Source: Beijerinckiaceae bacterium (lineage in GTDB: Bacteria > Pseudomonadota > Alphaproteobacteria > Rhizobiales > Beijerinckiaceae). Taken from it: DNA of 64,000 bases. The stretch is taken from the NCBI GenBank assembly GCA_004564215.1, contig CP024846.1:3113501-3177500 (forward strand), in the 5' to 3' direction. Below, piece after piece: positions 35,860-46,077 of this stretch; positions within the stretch are counted from its first letter, which is position 1; every line of letters begins with the position of its first letter. Made by a program: the position numbers and the translations under genes. The notes under the pieces were generated by a model. It saw only the letters and a list, made by a program, of their open reading frames with translations. It did no database searches and was not told the origin of the DNA.

Positions 35860-38124
35860 ATGTATGGCACGCTCGGCGGCCCCCGCCTGCTGCTGCGCCG
35901 CCTTCGCGAGGTCATGGCGGAGCCGGTAAGCCCGCAAGCTCGGCTCGATAAGATCGTCGTCCATATCGCCGCGAATATGGTCGCGGAAGTGTGTTCTGTC
36001 TACGTTCTGCGCGCTGACGGCCGGCTCGAACTTTATGCAACCGAAGGCTTGAACCGGGAAGCGGTTCACTTGACGACGTTGCGGACGGGCGAAGGCCTGG
36101 TCGGCTTGATCGCGGAGACGGCCGAACCGCTGGCGCTCGCCGACGCCCAGCTTCATCCCTCGTTCTTGTACAGGCCGGAAACGGGCGAAGAAATTTATTC
36201 GTCCTTCCTCGGCGTGCCGATCCTGCGGGGCGGCAATACGCTCGGCGTGCTGGTCGTCCAAAACAAAGCGCGTCGCGCCTATTCCGAGGAGGAGATCGAG
36301 GCACTCCAGACGACCGCCATGCTGCTCGCCGAAATGATCGCGTCGGGAGAGCTGCAGTCGCTTGCGGCACCTGGTCGCGACATTGCCCTGCGCCGGCCGC
36401 TGGCCTTGAAGGGAACGCCCATCGCCGATGGCGTTGGTCTTGGCCACGTCGTTCTGCATGAGCCCCGCATCGTCGTGAAGCAGCTCGTTGCCGAGGACAT
36501 CAAGCTGGAGATGGAGCGGCTCGACACCGCGATCGGCGCCATGCGCCAATCGATCGATCTCTTGATCGAGAACGGCAACATGGGGCCGGGCGAACATCGC
36601 GATGTTCTGGAAACCTTTCGCATGTTCGCGCATGACCGCGGTTGGCTGCGCCGTTTGCGCGAAGCCGTGACGACCGGTCTCACGGCCGAAGCGGCTGTCG
36701 AACGTGTGCAAAACGACGCGCGCGCCAAATTGCAGCGCCGGACCGAACCATTCATGCGCGATCGGCTGCATGATCTCGATGATCTCGCCAATCGGCTCCT
36801 GCATCAGCTGACGGGACAAAGCTTCGCCGCCGCTCACAAGAATTTGCCGAATAATTCGGTCATTGTCGCGCGCACCATGGGGCCGGCGGCGCTGCTCGAA
36901 TATGATCGCGCCAAAATTCGCGGCCTCGTGCTGGAGGATGGCGGCGCCGGCAGCCATGTTGCCATCGTCGCCCGCGCACTCGGCATTGCCGCGGTGGGCG
37001 AGGTCGCCAATATCATCGATTTTGTTGAGCCGGGCGACGCTTTGATTGTCGATGGCGCGACCGGCGATGTGCATGTGCGCCCGCCGCCCGACGTCGAAAA
37101 CACCTATGCCGAAAGAGCAAGGCTGCGGGCGCGGAAGCAGGAACAATATCACAAATTGCGTGAGGTTCCGGCGATCACCAAGGACGGCGTGCCGATCGAT
37201 CTTCATATGAACGCCGGCATGCTGGTGGATCTGCAGCACCTGGCCGAGACAGGTGCGATCTCCGTCGGGCTGTTTCGAACCGAAATTCAGTTCATGCTCG
37301 CCTCGCAATTTCCACGGATGAGCGAACAGGAGGTTCTTTACCGGACCGCCCTCGATTTGGCCGGCGGCAAGCCGATCACCTTCCGCACCCTGGATATCGG
37401 CTCCGACAAGGTCTTGCCATACATGACCCAAGTCGAGGAGGAAAATCCGGCGCTGGGGTGGCGCGCCATCCGGATCGGTCTCGATCGGCCCGGGCTTTTG
37501 CGGGCGCAGTTGCGCGGCCTGCTGCGCGCCGGGGCCGGGCGTGAAATGCGGATCATGTTCCCGATGATCGCAACGCTGGAGGAATTTGAAATTGCGAAAT
37601 CCATGGTCGAGCGCGAGCTCGTCCAATTGGAGCGCCATAACCGTAAGCCTCCGTGCGATCTCAAGCTGGGCATCATGCTCGAGGTCCCGTCGCTGCTCTG
37701 GCAACTCGACGAAATCTGCGAACGCGTCGATTTCCTTTCGGTTGGGTCGAACGATCTGGTGCAATATCTTTTTGCTGCCGATCGCGACAACAAGAGGGTC
37801 GCCACGCGCTTCGACGTGTTGTCGGCACCAATCCTTCGCGTATTGAAGCGCATCGCCGACAAAGCCAATGCAACGGCAACGCCGCTGACGCTTTGCGGTG
37901 AAATTGGCGGCAAGCCGCTGGAAGCCATTGTCCTGTTGGCGCTCGGCTTTCGCGGCCTTTCGATGTCTGCCGCCTCGATCGGCCCCGTCAAGGCGGCGGT
38001 GCTCGCCACTCACGTCGCTGAGGCGAAAGCTTTCGTCGAGACCCTTATCGATGAGGCGAAGGGCGGCCATTCCCTGCGCGATAAATTGCGCAAATTCGCG
38101 AAAGCACAGGGCATTCCGGTTTAG
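35860..38124 (+). CDS. ptsP: PEP-protein phosphotransferase of the nitrogen PTS (EI-Ntr)
   Basis: The ATG at 35860 begins MYGTLGGPRLLLRRLREVM, the usual N-terminus, giving 754 residues. The domains in order are GAF (about 15-165), the PEP-utilising N-terminal HPr-binding helical domain, the swivelling domain with the phosphorylated His366 in GGAGSHVAIVARALG, and the C-terminal TIM barrel with the catalytic Cys near 679 in LTLCGEIGGKP. EI-Ntr passes phosphate from PEP to NPr and EIIA-Ntr, a regulatory chain that responds to nitrogen and potassium status. None of those partners is in the window. The 261-base gap after lysC has no gene. Confidence 0.97.
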   Translation: MYGTLGGPRLLLRRLREVMAEPVSPQARLDKIVVHIAANMVAEVCSVYVLRADGRLELYATEGLNREAVHLTTLRTGEGLVGLIAETAEPLALADAQLHPSFLYRPETGEEIYSSFLGVPILRGGNTLGVLVVQNKARRAYSEEEIEALQTTAMLLAEMIASGELQSLAAPGRDIALRRPLALKGTPIADGVGLGHVVLHEPRIVVKQLVAEDIKLEMERLDTAIGAMRQSIDLLIENGNMGPGEHRDVLETFRMFAHDRGWLRRLREAVTTGLTAEAAVERVQNDARAKLQRRTEPFMRDRLHDLDDLANRLLHQLTGQSFAAAHKNLPNNSVIVARTMGPAALLEYDRAKIRGLVLEDGGAGSHVAIVARALGIAAVGEVANIIDFVEPGDALIVDGATGDVHVRPPPDVENTYAERARLRARKQEQYHKLREVPAITKDGVPIDLHMNAGMLVDLQHLAETGAISVGLFRTEIQFMLASQFPRMSEQEVLYRTALDLAGGKPITFRTLDIGSDKVLPYMTQVEEENPALGWRAIRIGLDRPGLLRAQLRGLLRAGAGREMRIMFPMIATLEEFEIAKSMVERELVQLERHNRKPPCDLKLGIMLEVPSLLWQLDEICERVDFLSVGSNDLVQYLFAADRDNKRVATRFDVLSAPILRVLKRIADKANATATPLTLCGEIGGKPLEAIVLLALGFRGLSMSAASIGPVKAAVLATHVAEAKAFVETLIDEAKGGHSLRDKLRKFAKAQGIPV

Positions 38125-38194
38125 GTACCGGCCGCCCTTGCTTCAAACCTTTGGGCGCTCTGCCCTGCGAGTCCAGCAAAAACGCTAAGGTCGA

Positions 38195-38241
38195 GCAGGC
38201 CCTTCTCAAAAAGGCGGTCAACTTTTTTTAAAGTTGGTCTA
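38195..38241. repeat. partial dispersed repeat with hairpin between ptsP and prfA
   Basis: CAACTTT-TTTT-AAAGTTG (38219-38236) is a 7-base perfect stem, preceded by AAAAAGGCGGT and followed by CTAG. The AAAAAG...GTCAACTTTTT core resembles the second half of the repeat at 27839-27955. The hairpin may also act as a weak terminator for ptsP. Confidence 0.4.
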
Positions 38242-38277
38242 GTGTTCTCTGTTGTATCGGTCGGGATGCAAGAAACC

Positions 38278-39351
38278 ATGTTGCCCTCAGATAAACTCGA
38301 TCTCATCTTGCGCCGCCACGCGGAGATCTCGGCTCGCCTCGCAGAAGCCCCTGAACCCTCCGTGATTGTCGCCTTGTCGCGGGAGCTGGCCGGCATGGAG
38401 GAGGTTGCCAGAGCCATCCGCGACTATCGCGGCCAAGTGGAAGAGGCCGCTGGGCTCGAAGCCATGCTGAATGATCCAAAGACCGATGCGGAAATGCGCG
38501 GCCTCGCCGAAGAAGAGCTCAAGGCGGCACGAGCCAGGCTTTTCGACCTCGAACAGGGATTGAGAATCGCGTTGCTGCCGAAAGACGCGGCGGATGAGAA
38601 AAGCGCGATCCTCGAAATTCGCGCCGGCACCGGCGGCGACGAAGCGGCCTTATTTGCAGGCGATCTTTTCCGAATGTATCAGCGCTATGCCGAATTGAAG
38701 GGTTGGAACGTCAGCATCCTGTCGGCGAGCGAGGGAACATCGGGGGGATATAAGGAAATCATCGCCGAAATTGCCGGACGCGGTGTCTTCGCGCGTTTGA
38801 AATTTGAATCGGGAGTCCACCGGGTGCAGCGCGTGCCGGACACCGAAACGCAAGGCCGCGTTCATACCTCGGCGGCGACCGTCGCCGTTCTGCCGGAGGC
38901 GGAGGACGTGGACGTCGATATCAATGAAGCCGATTTGAAGATCGATACGATGCGTGCGCAGGGCGCGGGCGGCCAGCATGTCAACAAGACCGAATCCGCC
39001 GTCCGCATTACCCACATTCCGACCGGCACGATCATCTTCGTGCAAGACGAACGTTCACAGCACAAAAACCGCGCGCGGGCCATGACCTTGCTGCGCTCTC
39101 GGATTTACGACACCCAACGCCAGAAGCTCGATGCCGAGCGGGCGGCCGACCGGCGGGCGCAGGTGGGCTCGGGGGATCGTTCGGAACGCATCCGCACCTA
39201 TAATTTCCCGCAAGGCAGGCTCACCGATCACCGCATCCACCTCACACTTTATAAACTCGACAAAGTCATCGCCGGGGAAGCCTTGGACGAAGTGATCGAC
39301 GCCCTTATCACAGAACATCAGGCCGGATTGCTCGCGGCGAGCGAAGGATAA
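38278..39351 (+). CDS. prfA: peptide chain release factor 1
   Basis: The start at 38278 aligns best with the family N-terminus; in-frame starts at 38266 (ATG) and 38242 (GTG) are possible and none has a good ribosome binding site. The product has 357 residues and terminates translation at UAA and UAG. The catalytic GGQ lies in the motif [18 protein letters not shown] near residue 230. The stretch [23 protein letters not shown] fits the PxT tripeptide region of RF1 (around residue 185-200). The methyltransferase gene prmC, which usually follows prfA, is absent; an EamA transporter gene follows after five bases. Confidence 0.97.
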   Translation: MLPSDKLDLILRRHAEISARLAEAPEPSVIVALSRELAGMEEVARAIRDYRGQVEEAAGLEAMLNDPKTDAEMRGLAEEELKAARARLFDLEQGLRIALLPKDAADEKSAILEIRAGTGGDEAALFAGDLFRMYQRYAELKGWNVSILSASEGTSGGYKEIIAEIAGRGVFARLKFESGVHRVQRVPDTETQGRVHTSAATVAVLPEAEDVDVDINEADLKIDTMRAQGAGGQHVNKTESAVRITHIPTGTIIFVQDERSQHKNRARAMTLLRSRIYDTQRQKLDAERAADRRAQVGSGDRSERIRTYNFPQGRLTDHRIHLTLYKLDKVIAGEALDEVIDALITEHQAGLLAASEG

Positions 39352-39356
39352 GCCCC

Positions 39357-39794
39357 ATGGCGCCTTGGCTGACGTCATGGCTGTTTTGGGCCCTATTGTC
39401 GGCGAGTTTTGCAGCCTTGACGGCGATTTTCGCCAAAGTCGGCGTCGAGAATGTGAGTTCGGATTTCGCGACCTTTTTTCGAACGATCATCATTGTCGCG
39501 GTGACTGCCACGATCCTTGTTTTCACCAATCAATTTCAACCGCTTGGCGCAATTTCACGGCGCAGCTATGTTTTTCTTACACTCTCGGGGCTTGCGACCG
39601 GCGCGTCATGGCTTTGCTACTTCCGGGCCTTGAAGCTTGGAGACGCGGTGCGCGTGGCGCCGATCGATAAGCTTTCGATCGTCCTCGTTGCTCTGTTCGG
39701 CGTCGCGTTTTTGGGTGAGCGCCTCTCCCCCATCAATTGGCTCGGGATCATTTTGATCGGCTGCGGCGCGCTCTTGGTCGTCTATCGTTCCTAA
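39357..39794 (+). CDS. small EamA/DMT-family transporter
   Basis: The protein has 145 residues with four to five membrane segments and a single EamA domain, ending in PINWLGIILIGCGALLVVYRS. One-domain DMT proteins of this length function as dimers, so it need not be a fragment. The substrate is unknown. It starts five bases after prfA and is probably co-transcribed with it. Confidence 0.85.
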   Translation: MAPWLTSWLFWALLSASFAALTAIFAKVGVENVSSDFATFFRTIIIVAVTATILVFTNQFQPLGAISRRSYVFLTLSGLATGASWLCYFRALKLGDAVRVAPIDKLSIVLVALFGVAFLGERLSPINWLGIILIGCGALLVVYRS

Positions 39795-39965
39795 GGTCAG
39801 TCTCCGCCTGCGAGCCGTAGCCTTGGAACCAATTGTGGCACAAGCGGGTTTGCGAAGCTGCCACCGGCAAACCCGATATCAACAGACCACGTTGACCTTT
39901 GCGCCATCCCTTCAGGGAAGAGGGGGATTTCTGCGACCGGTCGCGCCTCAGCTGGATTTTGAAAT

Positions 39966-40808
39966 ATGCTCATTCGTCACGGCTATGAATTGACGTTCAG
40001 TTGCACCGCCCCAACCTTGATGGTTTGCCTGCTCGATGCGCATCATGACCACGCGCAGAACATCCGCTTTCAAACGCCCTTCACCACGACGCCGCAAATT
40101 GCCTCGTCGACCTACCTCGACACATTTGGCAATTGTGTGCGGAGATTTATAGCGCCCTCCGGCGATCTTACCATTTCCCGCGACGCCATCATCGAGGATA
40201 GCGGTCTGCCAGACCCGATTGAACGCGATGCCCAGGAGATTTCGGTCGAACGATTGCCAAATGATACCTTGGTTTTTCTACTCGGCAGCCGCTATTGCGA
40301 AACCGACAAGCTCTCCGATATCGCTTGGCAATTGTTCGGCTCGACGCCACCGGGCTGGCGCCGGGTCCAGGCGATTTGTGATTTTGTTTGCGGCCATTTG
40401 ACGTTTGGCTATCCATTTGCCCGCTCGACACGAACCGCATACGAAGCCTATCAGGAGCGCATCGGCGTGTGCCGTGACTTCGCACATCTTGCAGTCGCGC
40501 TCTGCCGCTGCATGAATATTCCGGCGCGTTATGCCAATGGATTTTTGGGCGACATTGGTGTGCCGCCGGATCCGGCGCCCATGGATTACAATGCTTGGTT
40601 CGAAGTGTTTCTCGATGGACGCTGGTTCATCTTCGATGCCCGCCACAACATGCCACGGATCGGACGCATCACGGTCTCTCGCGGCCGCGATGCCACCGAC
40701 ATTCCGCTCGCGACGTCATTCGGGCCGCATATTCTGAAGACCTTCAAAGTTTGGACAGAGGAAGTCGATGCGGCGCTCGCGGGCACCTTGACCCGACGGA
40801 TCGCCTGA
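39966..40808 (+). CDS. transglutaminase-like family protein
   Basis: The protein has 280 residues. The papain-like catalytic triad is visible: Cys in ERIGVCRDFAHLAVALCR (near residue 176), His or its neighbourhood in DYNAWFEVFLDG (near 210, where Asn-Ala-Trp replaces the usual His-Ala-Trp) and Asp in FIFDARHN (near 226). The N-terminal half is the conserved beta-rich region of the bacterial transglutaminase N family. These proteins are presumed cysteine proteases or cross-linkers, and their substrate is unknown. The apparent replacement of the triad His deserves a check. No operon partner is visible. Confidence 0.85.
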   Translation: MLIRHGYELTFSCTAPTLMVCLLDAHHDHAQNIRFQTPFTTTPQIASSTYLDTFGNCVRRFIAPSGDLTISRDAIIEDSGLPDPIERDAQEISVERLPNDTLVFLLGSRYCETDKLSDIAWQLFGSTPPGWRRVQAICDFVCGHLTFGYPFARSTRTAYEAYQERIGVCRDFAHLAVALCRCMNIPARYANGFLGDIGVPPDPAPMDYNAWFEVFLDGRWFIFDARHNMPRIGRITVSRGRDATDIPLATSFGPHILKTFKVWTEEVDAALAGTLTRRIA

Positions 40809-41071
40809 GGGCGAAACATGCGGTGTCGCTGTGGTCTTTTGGCCACCCTCGCTGATAAAATCTGCGGGCCAGTTTTACGACGTAGCTCATAAAACGCTCG
40901 TATTTCAAACGCTTAAATGAATCTGCAACGAATTCGCGGGATAGCCTCCGCCTTCCGATCCCCTGCCTTTATCTTGACCACGCGAGGCTTGTAGCCTCAG
41001 CCTGTTCAAGCTCCCCTGCGCAGCCTTGCTCGATCGAGCGGGGTCCGCACGCGGCATTGCGGCTCGAACAC

Positions 41072-42346
41072 ATGCGTCGGTTTATTTCCTTGCGGAGCGA
41101 GACAGCGACTCGACAGAAAGCGATCGGTTCGAGCGGTCGCCTGCTGCTCATTCCGATCATCGTGTTGAGCCTTGGAGGTTGCGCCGGAAAGATCAGGGGC
41201 ATTCTTGAACCGGTGGCTTACACAGCGCCCGGCACAAGCCAGGTCGAAATGGTCGTCGCAACGACGCGCATGAGGACCGTGCCCGCCGAAATGTTTTCTG
41301 GCCTGCGAGCGCCTTCGGCGGCCTTTGCCGACATCACCGTGTCGATCCCGCCGGACGGCGTCCGCCAAATCGGCGAAGTTCAATGGCCGCAGCAAATCCC
41401 CGGCAACCCGGCAACGGATTTCGTGACCTTGAAGGCCGATATCCTCGATAGGCCCCAGGCCCTTTCGGCGTTCCACAGGCTCGTGCAGAAAGTGCCCAAG
41501 CGGCAGGCGCTTGTCTTCGTCCATGGATTCAACAACCGCTTCGAAGACGCGGTTGTCCGCTTCGCGCAGATCGTCCATGATTCAGGCGCCGACGTTGCCC
41601 CCGTCCTGTTCACATGGCCCTCTAAGGGAAGTGCTCTCGCTTATGGATATGATCGGGAGAGCGCGAATTATTCCCGTGACACGCTTGAAGCGGTCCTGCG
41701 CGCGCTTGCTAAGGATCCGGAGGTTGGCCAAGTCTCCGTGCTGGCCCATTCGATGGGCAATTGGGTGACTCTCGAAGCCTTGCGCCAGATGGCCATTCGC
41801 GATGGCAAGGTCGCGGATAAGATCCGTACAGTTTTGCTCGCAGCACCTGATGTCGATGTCGATGTGGCCCGCCAGGAAATTGCAACCCTGGGGCCGAAGC
41901 GACCCAATTTTATCTTGTTCGTGTCCGAGGACGACCGCGCCCTCGCGATTTCTCGGAAGCTGTGGGGCGGCGCCCGGCTCGGTGCGATCAATCCCGACAT
42001 CGAGCCCTATAAGAGCGAGCTCGAAAGCGAAAAAATCGAAGTGGTCAATCTGACCTCCGAGATCTCACCGGACCGCTTCCATCACGGAAAATTTGCGGAA
42101 AATCCGATGGCCGTGCAGCTGATTGGCCGGAGCCTCGCCAGCGGGCAGATTTTGACCGACTCGAGAGTTGGAGTCGGCGAAAGAATCATGGCGACGACGG
42201 CAGGCGCGGCAGCATCCGTCGGCCATGCGGCAGGCCTCGTCGTCTCGGCCCCGCTGACCATCGTTGATCCGACGACGCGAGAGAACTTTGGCGATCAGAT
42301 CGACGCATTTGGCCGTTCAGTTGAGAACGCCGCGGCGCCCCCCTAA
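41072..42346 (+). CDS. DUF900 alpha/beta hydrolase lipoprotein
   Basis: The ATG at 41072 gives 424 residues. The N-terminus has a basic stretch, a hydrophobic core and a lipobox, LSLGGC, with Cys near residue 37, so the protein is probably a lipoprotein. The alpha/beta hydrolase core shows VFVHGFNNRFEDAVVRF (oxyanion strand), and the nucleophile Ser in LAHSMGNWVTLEAL near residue 230. The DUF900 family has predicted esterase activity with unknown substrate. The C-terminal ~100 residues are variable. No neighbour suggests a pathway. Confidence 0.88.
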   Translation: MRRFISLRSETATRQKAIGSSGRLLLIPIIVLSLGGCAGKIRGILEPVAYTAPGTSQVEMVVATTRMRTVPAEMFSGLRAPSAAFADITVSIPPDGVRQIGEVQWPQQIPGNPATDFVTLKADILDRPQALSAFHRLVQKVPKRQALVFVHGFNNRFEDAVVRFAQIVHDSGADVAPVLFTWPSKGSALAYGYDRESANYSRDTLEAVLRALAKDPEVGQVSVLAHSMGNWVTLEALRQMAIRDGKVADKIRTVLLAAPDVDVDVARQEIATLGPKRPNFILFVSEDDRALAISRKLWGGARLGAINPDIEPYKSELESEKIEVVNLTSEISPDRFHHGKFAENPMAVQLIGRSLASGQILTDSRVGVGERIMATTAGAAASVGHAAGLVVSAPLTIVDPTTRENFGDQIDAFGRSVENAAAPP

Positions 42347-42584
42347 AGGTTGGTCGGCCCGGGTTTTGCGCGTGTAGCTTGCATAATCTTGCAACCATGC
42401 CGGCCTTGACACTCGCTTAAATGACCGCTCTTTGAAGCCGCTATGCGCTGCCGTGGCGGCAAGCGGGCAACGCTGCCTGTTGGGCTTGGCCCGGCAATTC
42501 GGGTTCAACGCGTGCATTGGTGCGAGAGCTTTGGATTTCCGCTCAAGCCTCACAATGCCGCGATCTGAGAGATGAAGGATTTCA

Positions 42585-43211
42585 ATGCGCCAAACGCCGA
42601 AAACTTCAGCCCCATTTTTGGCGGATAGACGCAGCCTGCTCGGCGGGATGGCCTGCGCGGCCACGTTCGCATCCGCATCTTTCGCCGCAAATGCGGCTGG
42701 TTTGGTTGAAAGCTGCGTCGGCGTCGCCGACGCGGAAGCGCATGGCGCCGTGCGCTCGCTCGCCAAAGGATCCGACATCTTCGTTGGCGACCTCATCAGC
42801 ACCCATGAAGCGCGTCTCATCATGCTGCTCGGCGCGGCAACGCGGGTTCATATGGGCGGCAACACGAGATTGCGCATCGACAAGTTTCTGGCCGAGACTC
42901 GCGGCGAACTTCGGTTCGATTCCGGTCCCGTGCTGATTGATCGGGACGAGGGGTCGCCCGGCATGGATTTGCGCCTGCGCTCTCCGTTTGGCACGATTGC
43001 CTTGCGTGGCACCCGTGTCTTTGCTGGACCTAGCAAAGGCGTCTTTGGCGTCTTCGTCCAGCGTGGAATCGTGGACTTTACGGCTGGCGGCACGACGGTG
43101 CGATTGACGGCGGGCGAAGGATCCGATGTCCGGCGTCCCGGAGACAAACCGACGCAACCGAGCCGGTGGGGATCCGAACGGGTCGTTGACGCGCTTGCGA
43201 GTGTTTATTGA
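42585..43211 (+). CDS. FecR-domain periplasmic protein with Tat-like signal
   Basis: The protein has 208 residues. The N-terminal ADRRSLLGGMACAATFASASFAANA looks like a signal peptide with a twin-arginine pair and hydrophobic core. The FecR domain follows (about 50-160), with GDLISTHEARLIMLLGAATRVHMGGNT and the LRSPFGTIALRGTRVF motif. FecR domains sense or bind extracellular components, and stand-alone versions often occur beside CHASE2 cyclases. Its last seven bases overlap the convergent CHASE2 cyclase gene. The function is inferred only from context. Confidence 0.85.
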   Translation: MRQTPKTSAPFLADRRSLLGGMACAATFASASFAANAAGLVESCVGVADAEAHGAVRSLAKGSDIFVGDLISTHEARLIMLLGAATRVHMGGNTRLRIDKFLAETRGELRFDSGPVLIDRDEGSPGMDLRLRSPFGTIALRGTRVFAGPSKGVFGVFVQRGIVDFTAGGTTVRLTAGEGSDVRRPGDKPTQPSRWGSERVVDALASVY

Positions 43212-45139
43212 GGTTTGGGTTCAAATACCTCAAGCACATCGCTGCGACCCCGCACCGTCAGCATGCCAACGGATCGCACGAGCCCTGGAGGGAGCCTCGC
43301 CGCCGCCACCGGACCTATGCAGATGGTGGTTCCAAGCTCCTTGTTGGCCGCTTCGAGCCGTGCCGCGGTATTGATCACCATTCCGTGGGCGGTGTAATCG
43401 AGTTTACGCTTACCCCCGACGTCGCCGATGATCGCAGCGCCGGTTTCCAGACCGATCCGCGTGCGGCCAAGGCGGAGTGCTCGCGCCAGCGGGCGCTCGC
43501 AAAACGCCACACTTGCTTCGTGGAGCGCAACCGCGCATTCGAAGGCTCGCAGGGGATGATCGGGCAGATCAAGGGGCGCGTTAAACAGCGCATGAATCGC
43601 ATCGCCGACGATCTTGTCGACCATGCCGCCGTGCGCGACGACGATGTCGGCGAACAATTGGAAGTATACGTCGAGCAGGGCGATGAGTTCGCGCGGCTCG
43701 GAGCGCTCCGTCATCGCGGTGAAGCCCTCGATGTCGGTGAATAAAGCGGTCACTTCGCGTGTCTCGCCTTCAAGACGCACTTCGCCTGGACGCGCGAGAA
43801 TGCGCGCGACAATGGCCGGCGCGAGGTGCTGTTCGAAGCGGTGACGGAGTCGCCGCTCGCGGCGCTCGGTATTGATCGCGGCCGTCAAAGCGCTGAGTGT
43901 AAATATCACCACGGCCACCATCGGCGGCCCTACTGGATCCACCAGTAGATTGCGCCACCGCAGCAGCAGCCCGGCCATGACGGCCCAGCCAAAAGCAAAA
44001 AGGGCGATGACGAGCAAGCCACGCGCGGGCCGTAACCGAGTCCCCGCTCCCAAAGCCAAAAGGCCGAGCATCAGCGCGCCGGCAGTCTCGAGCGGCGAGA
44101 GAAATGAAGGCCGTGTTGGGATTTGACCCGACAGCAGAGTGGTGATCGCATCTGCTTCGATCTGTACAGTGGACGCCGCTTCAGCCTGGGCGGTGCGACG
44201 AAGAATCCCGACTTCAGGCGCGCTGCTGCCAATGAGAACTATATTGCTTTTGATTGCCGTCACGTCAAAACGACGATCGAGAACGGTGACAGCCGAGATC
44301 GTGCGCCGCGCCCAGACGTCGGGTGGCGAGGCGCGAAAACGCAAGCTTGCATCCAGCCCGAGCGGCGCCACGCGATCGCCAATCCGAAGACGCGGGGGCG
44401 CGCCGTCGATGATCAGCGTGGAGGCCTCCTCGGCGAGGCGGACCGTTTCCACCGCGAAGCCCGGAATGGTCTCCCCTCCGGCGAGCGCCAGCAGCGGGGT
44501 TCTGCGCGCGACGCCGTCGGAGTCGTTTTCGAAGACGATAAGTCCGACGCCGGCCGCGGCCCGCGCAAGATCGGGCATCGGCCAAATCGCCGCTTCGGCA
44601 CCCCACATGCCAGGCAAGCGCGGCGCGCCCCGCACGAGAATGGGCGCGGAGGGCCGGATCGCCGCACCCGGCTCCTGGGCCAGCACCGCGCCGAGGACCG
44701 TTTGCGTTCGCCGGAGGGCGCGTCCGAGTTCTGTGTCCCCATCAGGGAGCTCGCTGGCGATCGATCCGAGGTCGGCGCGTCCAGTTTGAATGGCGAGCCG
44801 GCGGGCGACCGCAGCCGGGGAAAGCCTATCCTCGCCCGCCAGCAGCATGTCGAGGCCGACGACGGCCGGCTCGGCGTCGACGAGTGCGTCGACAAGCCGC
44901 GCCAACTGCAGGCGGCTCCACGGCCAAGGGCCATACCGACGCAGGGCTTCGCTGTCGATGTCCACGACGACAATTGGCGGGGAGCTTGTTGCGCGCGAGG
45001 CCGATAGTTCAATGTCCAGGGCGTTTTCGCGCAGGAAGCCGCGCATCCCGCCGGCGTCGATGCTCCACAGAAAACCGATGGCGAGGAAGGATAAAACGCC
45101 AGCGCTCCACACACCGGACGCAAACAGCTTCCGCTTCAT
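43205..45139 (-). CDS. CHASE2-domain class III adenylate/guanylate cyclase
   Basis: The protein has 644 residues. An N-terminal membrane segment precedes a periplasmic CHASE2 sensor (about 35-320), followed by three membrane segments (about 335-420) and the class III cyclase domain (about 445-635). Catalytic residues appear intact: metal Asp in LFTDIEGFTAM (near 465) and in VGDAIHALF (near 510), purine-contacting Lys in VDKIVGD, and Asn/Arg in HGMVINTAARLEAAN. The purine-site Asp in KLDYTAHGM favours ATP. It makes a cyclic nucleotide, most likely cAMP, in response to an envelope signal. It lies 160 bases downstream of a CRP-family gene on the same strand. Confidence 0.93.
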   Translation of the reverse strand: MKRKLFASGVWSAGVLSFLAIGFLWSIDAGGMRGFLRENALDIELSASRATSSPPIVVVDIDSEALRRYGPWPWSRLQLARLVDALVDAEPAVVGLDMLLAGEDRLSPAAVARRLAIQTGRADLGSIASELPDGDTELGRALRRTQTVLGAVLAQEPGAAIRPSAPILVRGAPRLPGMWGAEAAIWPMPDLARAAAGVGLIVFENDSDGVARRTPLLALAGGETIPGFAVETVRLAEEASTLIIDGAPPRLRIGDRVAPLGLDASLRFRASPPDVWARRTISAVTVLDRRFDVTAIKSNIVLIGSSAPEVGILRRTAQAEAASTVQIEADAITTLLSGQIPTRPSFLSPLETAGALMLGLLALGAGTRLRPARGLLVIALFAFGWAVMAGLLLRWRNLLVDPVGPPMVAVVIFTLSALTAAINTERRERRLRHRFEQHLAPAIVARILARPGEVRLEGETREVTALFTDIEGFTAMTERSEPRELIALLDVYFQLFADIVVAHGGMVDKIVGDAIHALFNAPLDLPDHPLRAFECAVALHEASVAFCERPLARALRLGRTRIGLETGAAIIGDVGGKRKLDYTAHGMVINTAARLEAANKELGTTICIGPVAAARLPPGLVRSVGMLTVRGRSDVLEVFEPKPQ

Positions 45140-45299
45140 GCCCTTTCAATGCCAGCGTCGCGGTCGTACCGCAAGGAACGGCCTGATTGCCAGAGCCAAG
45201 GGCTTTGGCGCAATCCCGAAAACCAGCCCACGCTCGTGGCGAACCGGATCGTCGTCGCAGCGGCACCGGCAGGGTCGCCGCCGCATTGAAGAGCGCCCA

Positions 45300-45995
45300 T
45301 TAGCAGGCGCCAATCGCGTCTGCGATCTCGTTCAAAGCATCGAGGCGACAGACCAGCATCTTGCCGCGGCGGCGGATAGCACCCCGTTCCTCAAGCGCGC
45401 TGAAAGCGACATTCACTTTCGGCCGGCTAGCCCCGATCAACGCTGCGATCTCGGATTGGGAAACACACAGCGTAAGCTCCATTTGGCCCTTGGCTGCTCC
45501 GGTGAGATTCAGCTCGCGCAACAAGAAGTGCGCCAGCCGCGCCTCCACGCAATACAACGCCTGCGCCTCAAGTTGCTCGCTCGTCTCACGCAGGCGGCTA
45601 CAAAGGAATCGGCTCATGCCGATCGCCATCGTCGGCCGGGTCGCAATCAATCGCAGCAAATCGTCCCGCGCCAAGGTCAGCACCTCGGAAGCGCGCGCGG
45701 CGGTCACGTCGGCGCTACGACGACCGCCATCGATCACCCCGATCTCACCGACGATGGCGCCGGGACCGGCGATGCGGAACGCGAGCTCGCGCCCATCCAA
45801 CGAGCACACGGAAATACGCAATTGGCCGCTGCGGATCTGAAACACTTCGTCAGCGGCATCGCCGCGCTGAAAAACGACGCGCCCGGCCTCGTAACGCCGC
45901 AAGTGCAGAAGCGGGGCCAGCGCCGCGCTGTCGGCCGCGTCAAGCGGGCCGAAAAGCGGAAAGTTCAACTCACCGTTGGCAGGCTGTTGGTGCAT
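45300..45995 (-). CDS. CRP/FNR-family transcriptional regulator
   Basis: The ATG at 45995 gives 231 residues, normal for CRP proteins; in-frame ATGs at 46034 and 46025 are alternatives. The cyclic-nucleotide-binding domain carries a good phosphate-binding cassette, GEIGVIDGGRRSADVTA (near residue 82), with the Glu and Arg-Ser-Ala that contact cAMP in CRP. The C-terminal winged helix shows SQSEIAALIGASRPKVNVAFSALEERG near residue 178. It is not an FNR: no N-terminal Cys cluster is present. It sits upstream of the CHASE2 cyclase and divergent from the RTX gene, so it is a plausible local cAMP effector. Confidence 0.9.
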   Translation of the reverse strand: MHQQPANGELNFPLFGPLDAADSAALAPLLHLRRYEAGRVVFQRGDAADEVFQIRSGQLRISVCSLDGRELAFRIAGPGAIVGEIGVIDGGRRSADVTAARASEVLTLARDDLLRLIATRPTMAIGMSRFLCSRLRETSEQLEAQALYCVEARLAHFLLRELNLTGAAKGQMELTLCVSQSEIAALIGASRPKVNVAFSALEERGAIRRRGKMLVCRLDALNEIADAIGAC

Positions 45996-46077
45996 AGGAC
46001 CACGCTGTCGCCAAGAACCGCGCATCTCTAGCATCGTCAAGCCTTCGCGGCAACTTGGGGCTGCACGTCGAGCTTGC

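Noticed and set aside
35614..38070. 818-codon minus-strand frame opposite ptsP
   Set aside because: Antisense to a fully conserved PtsP; long antisense frames are common in GC-rich genes.
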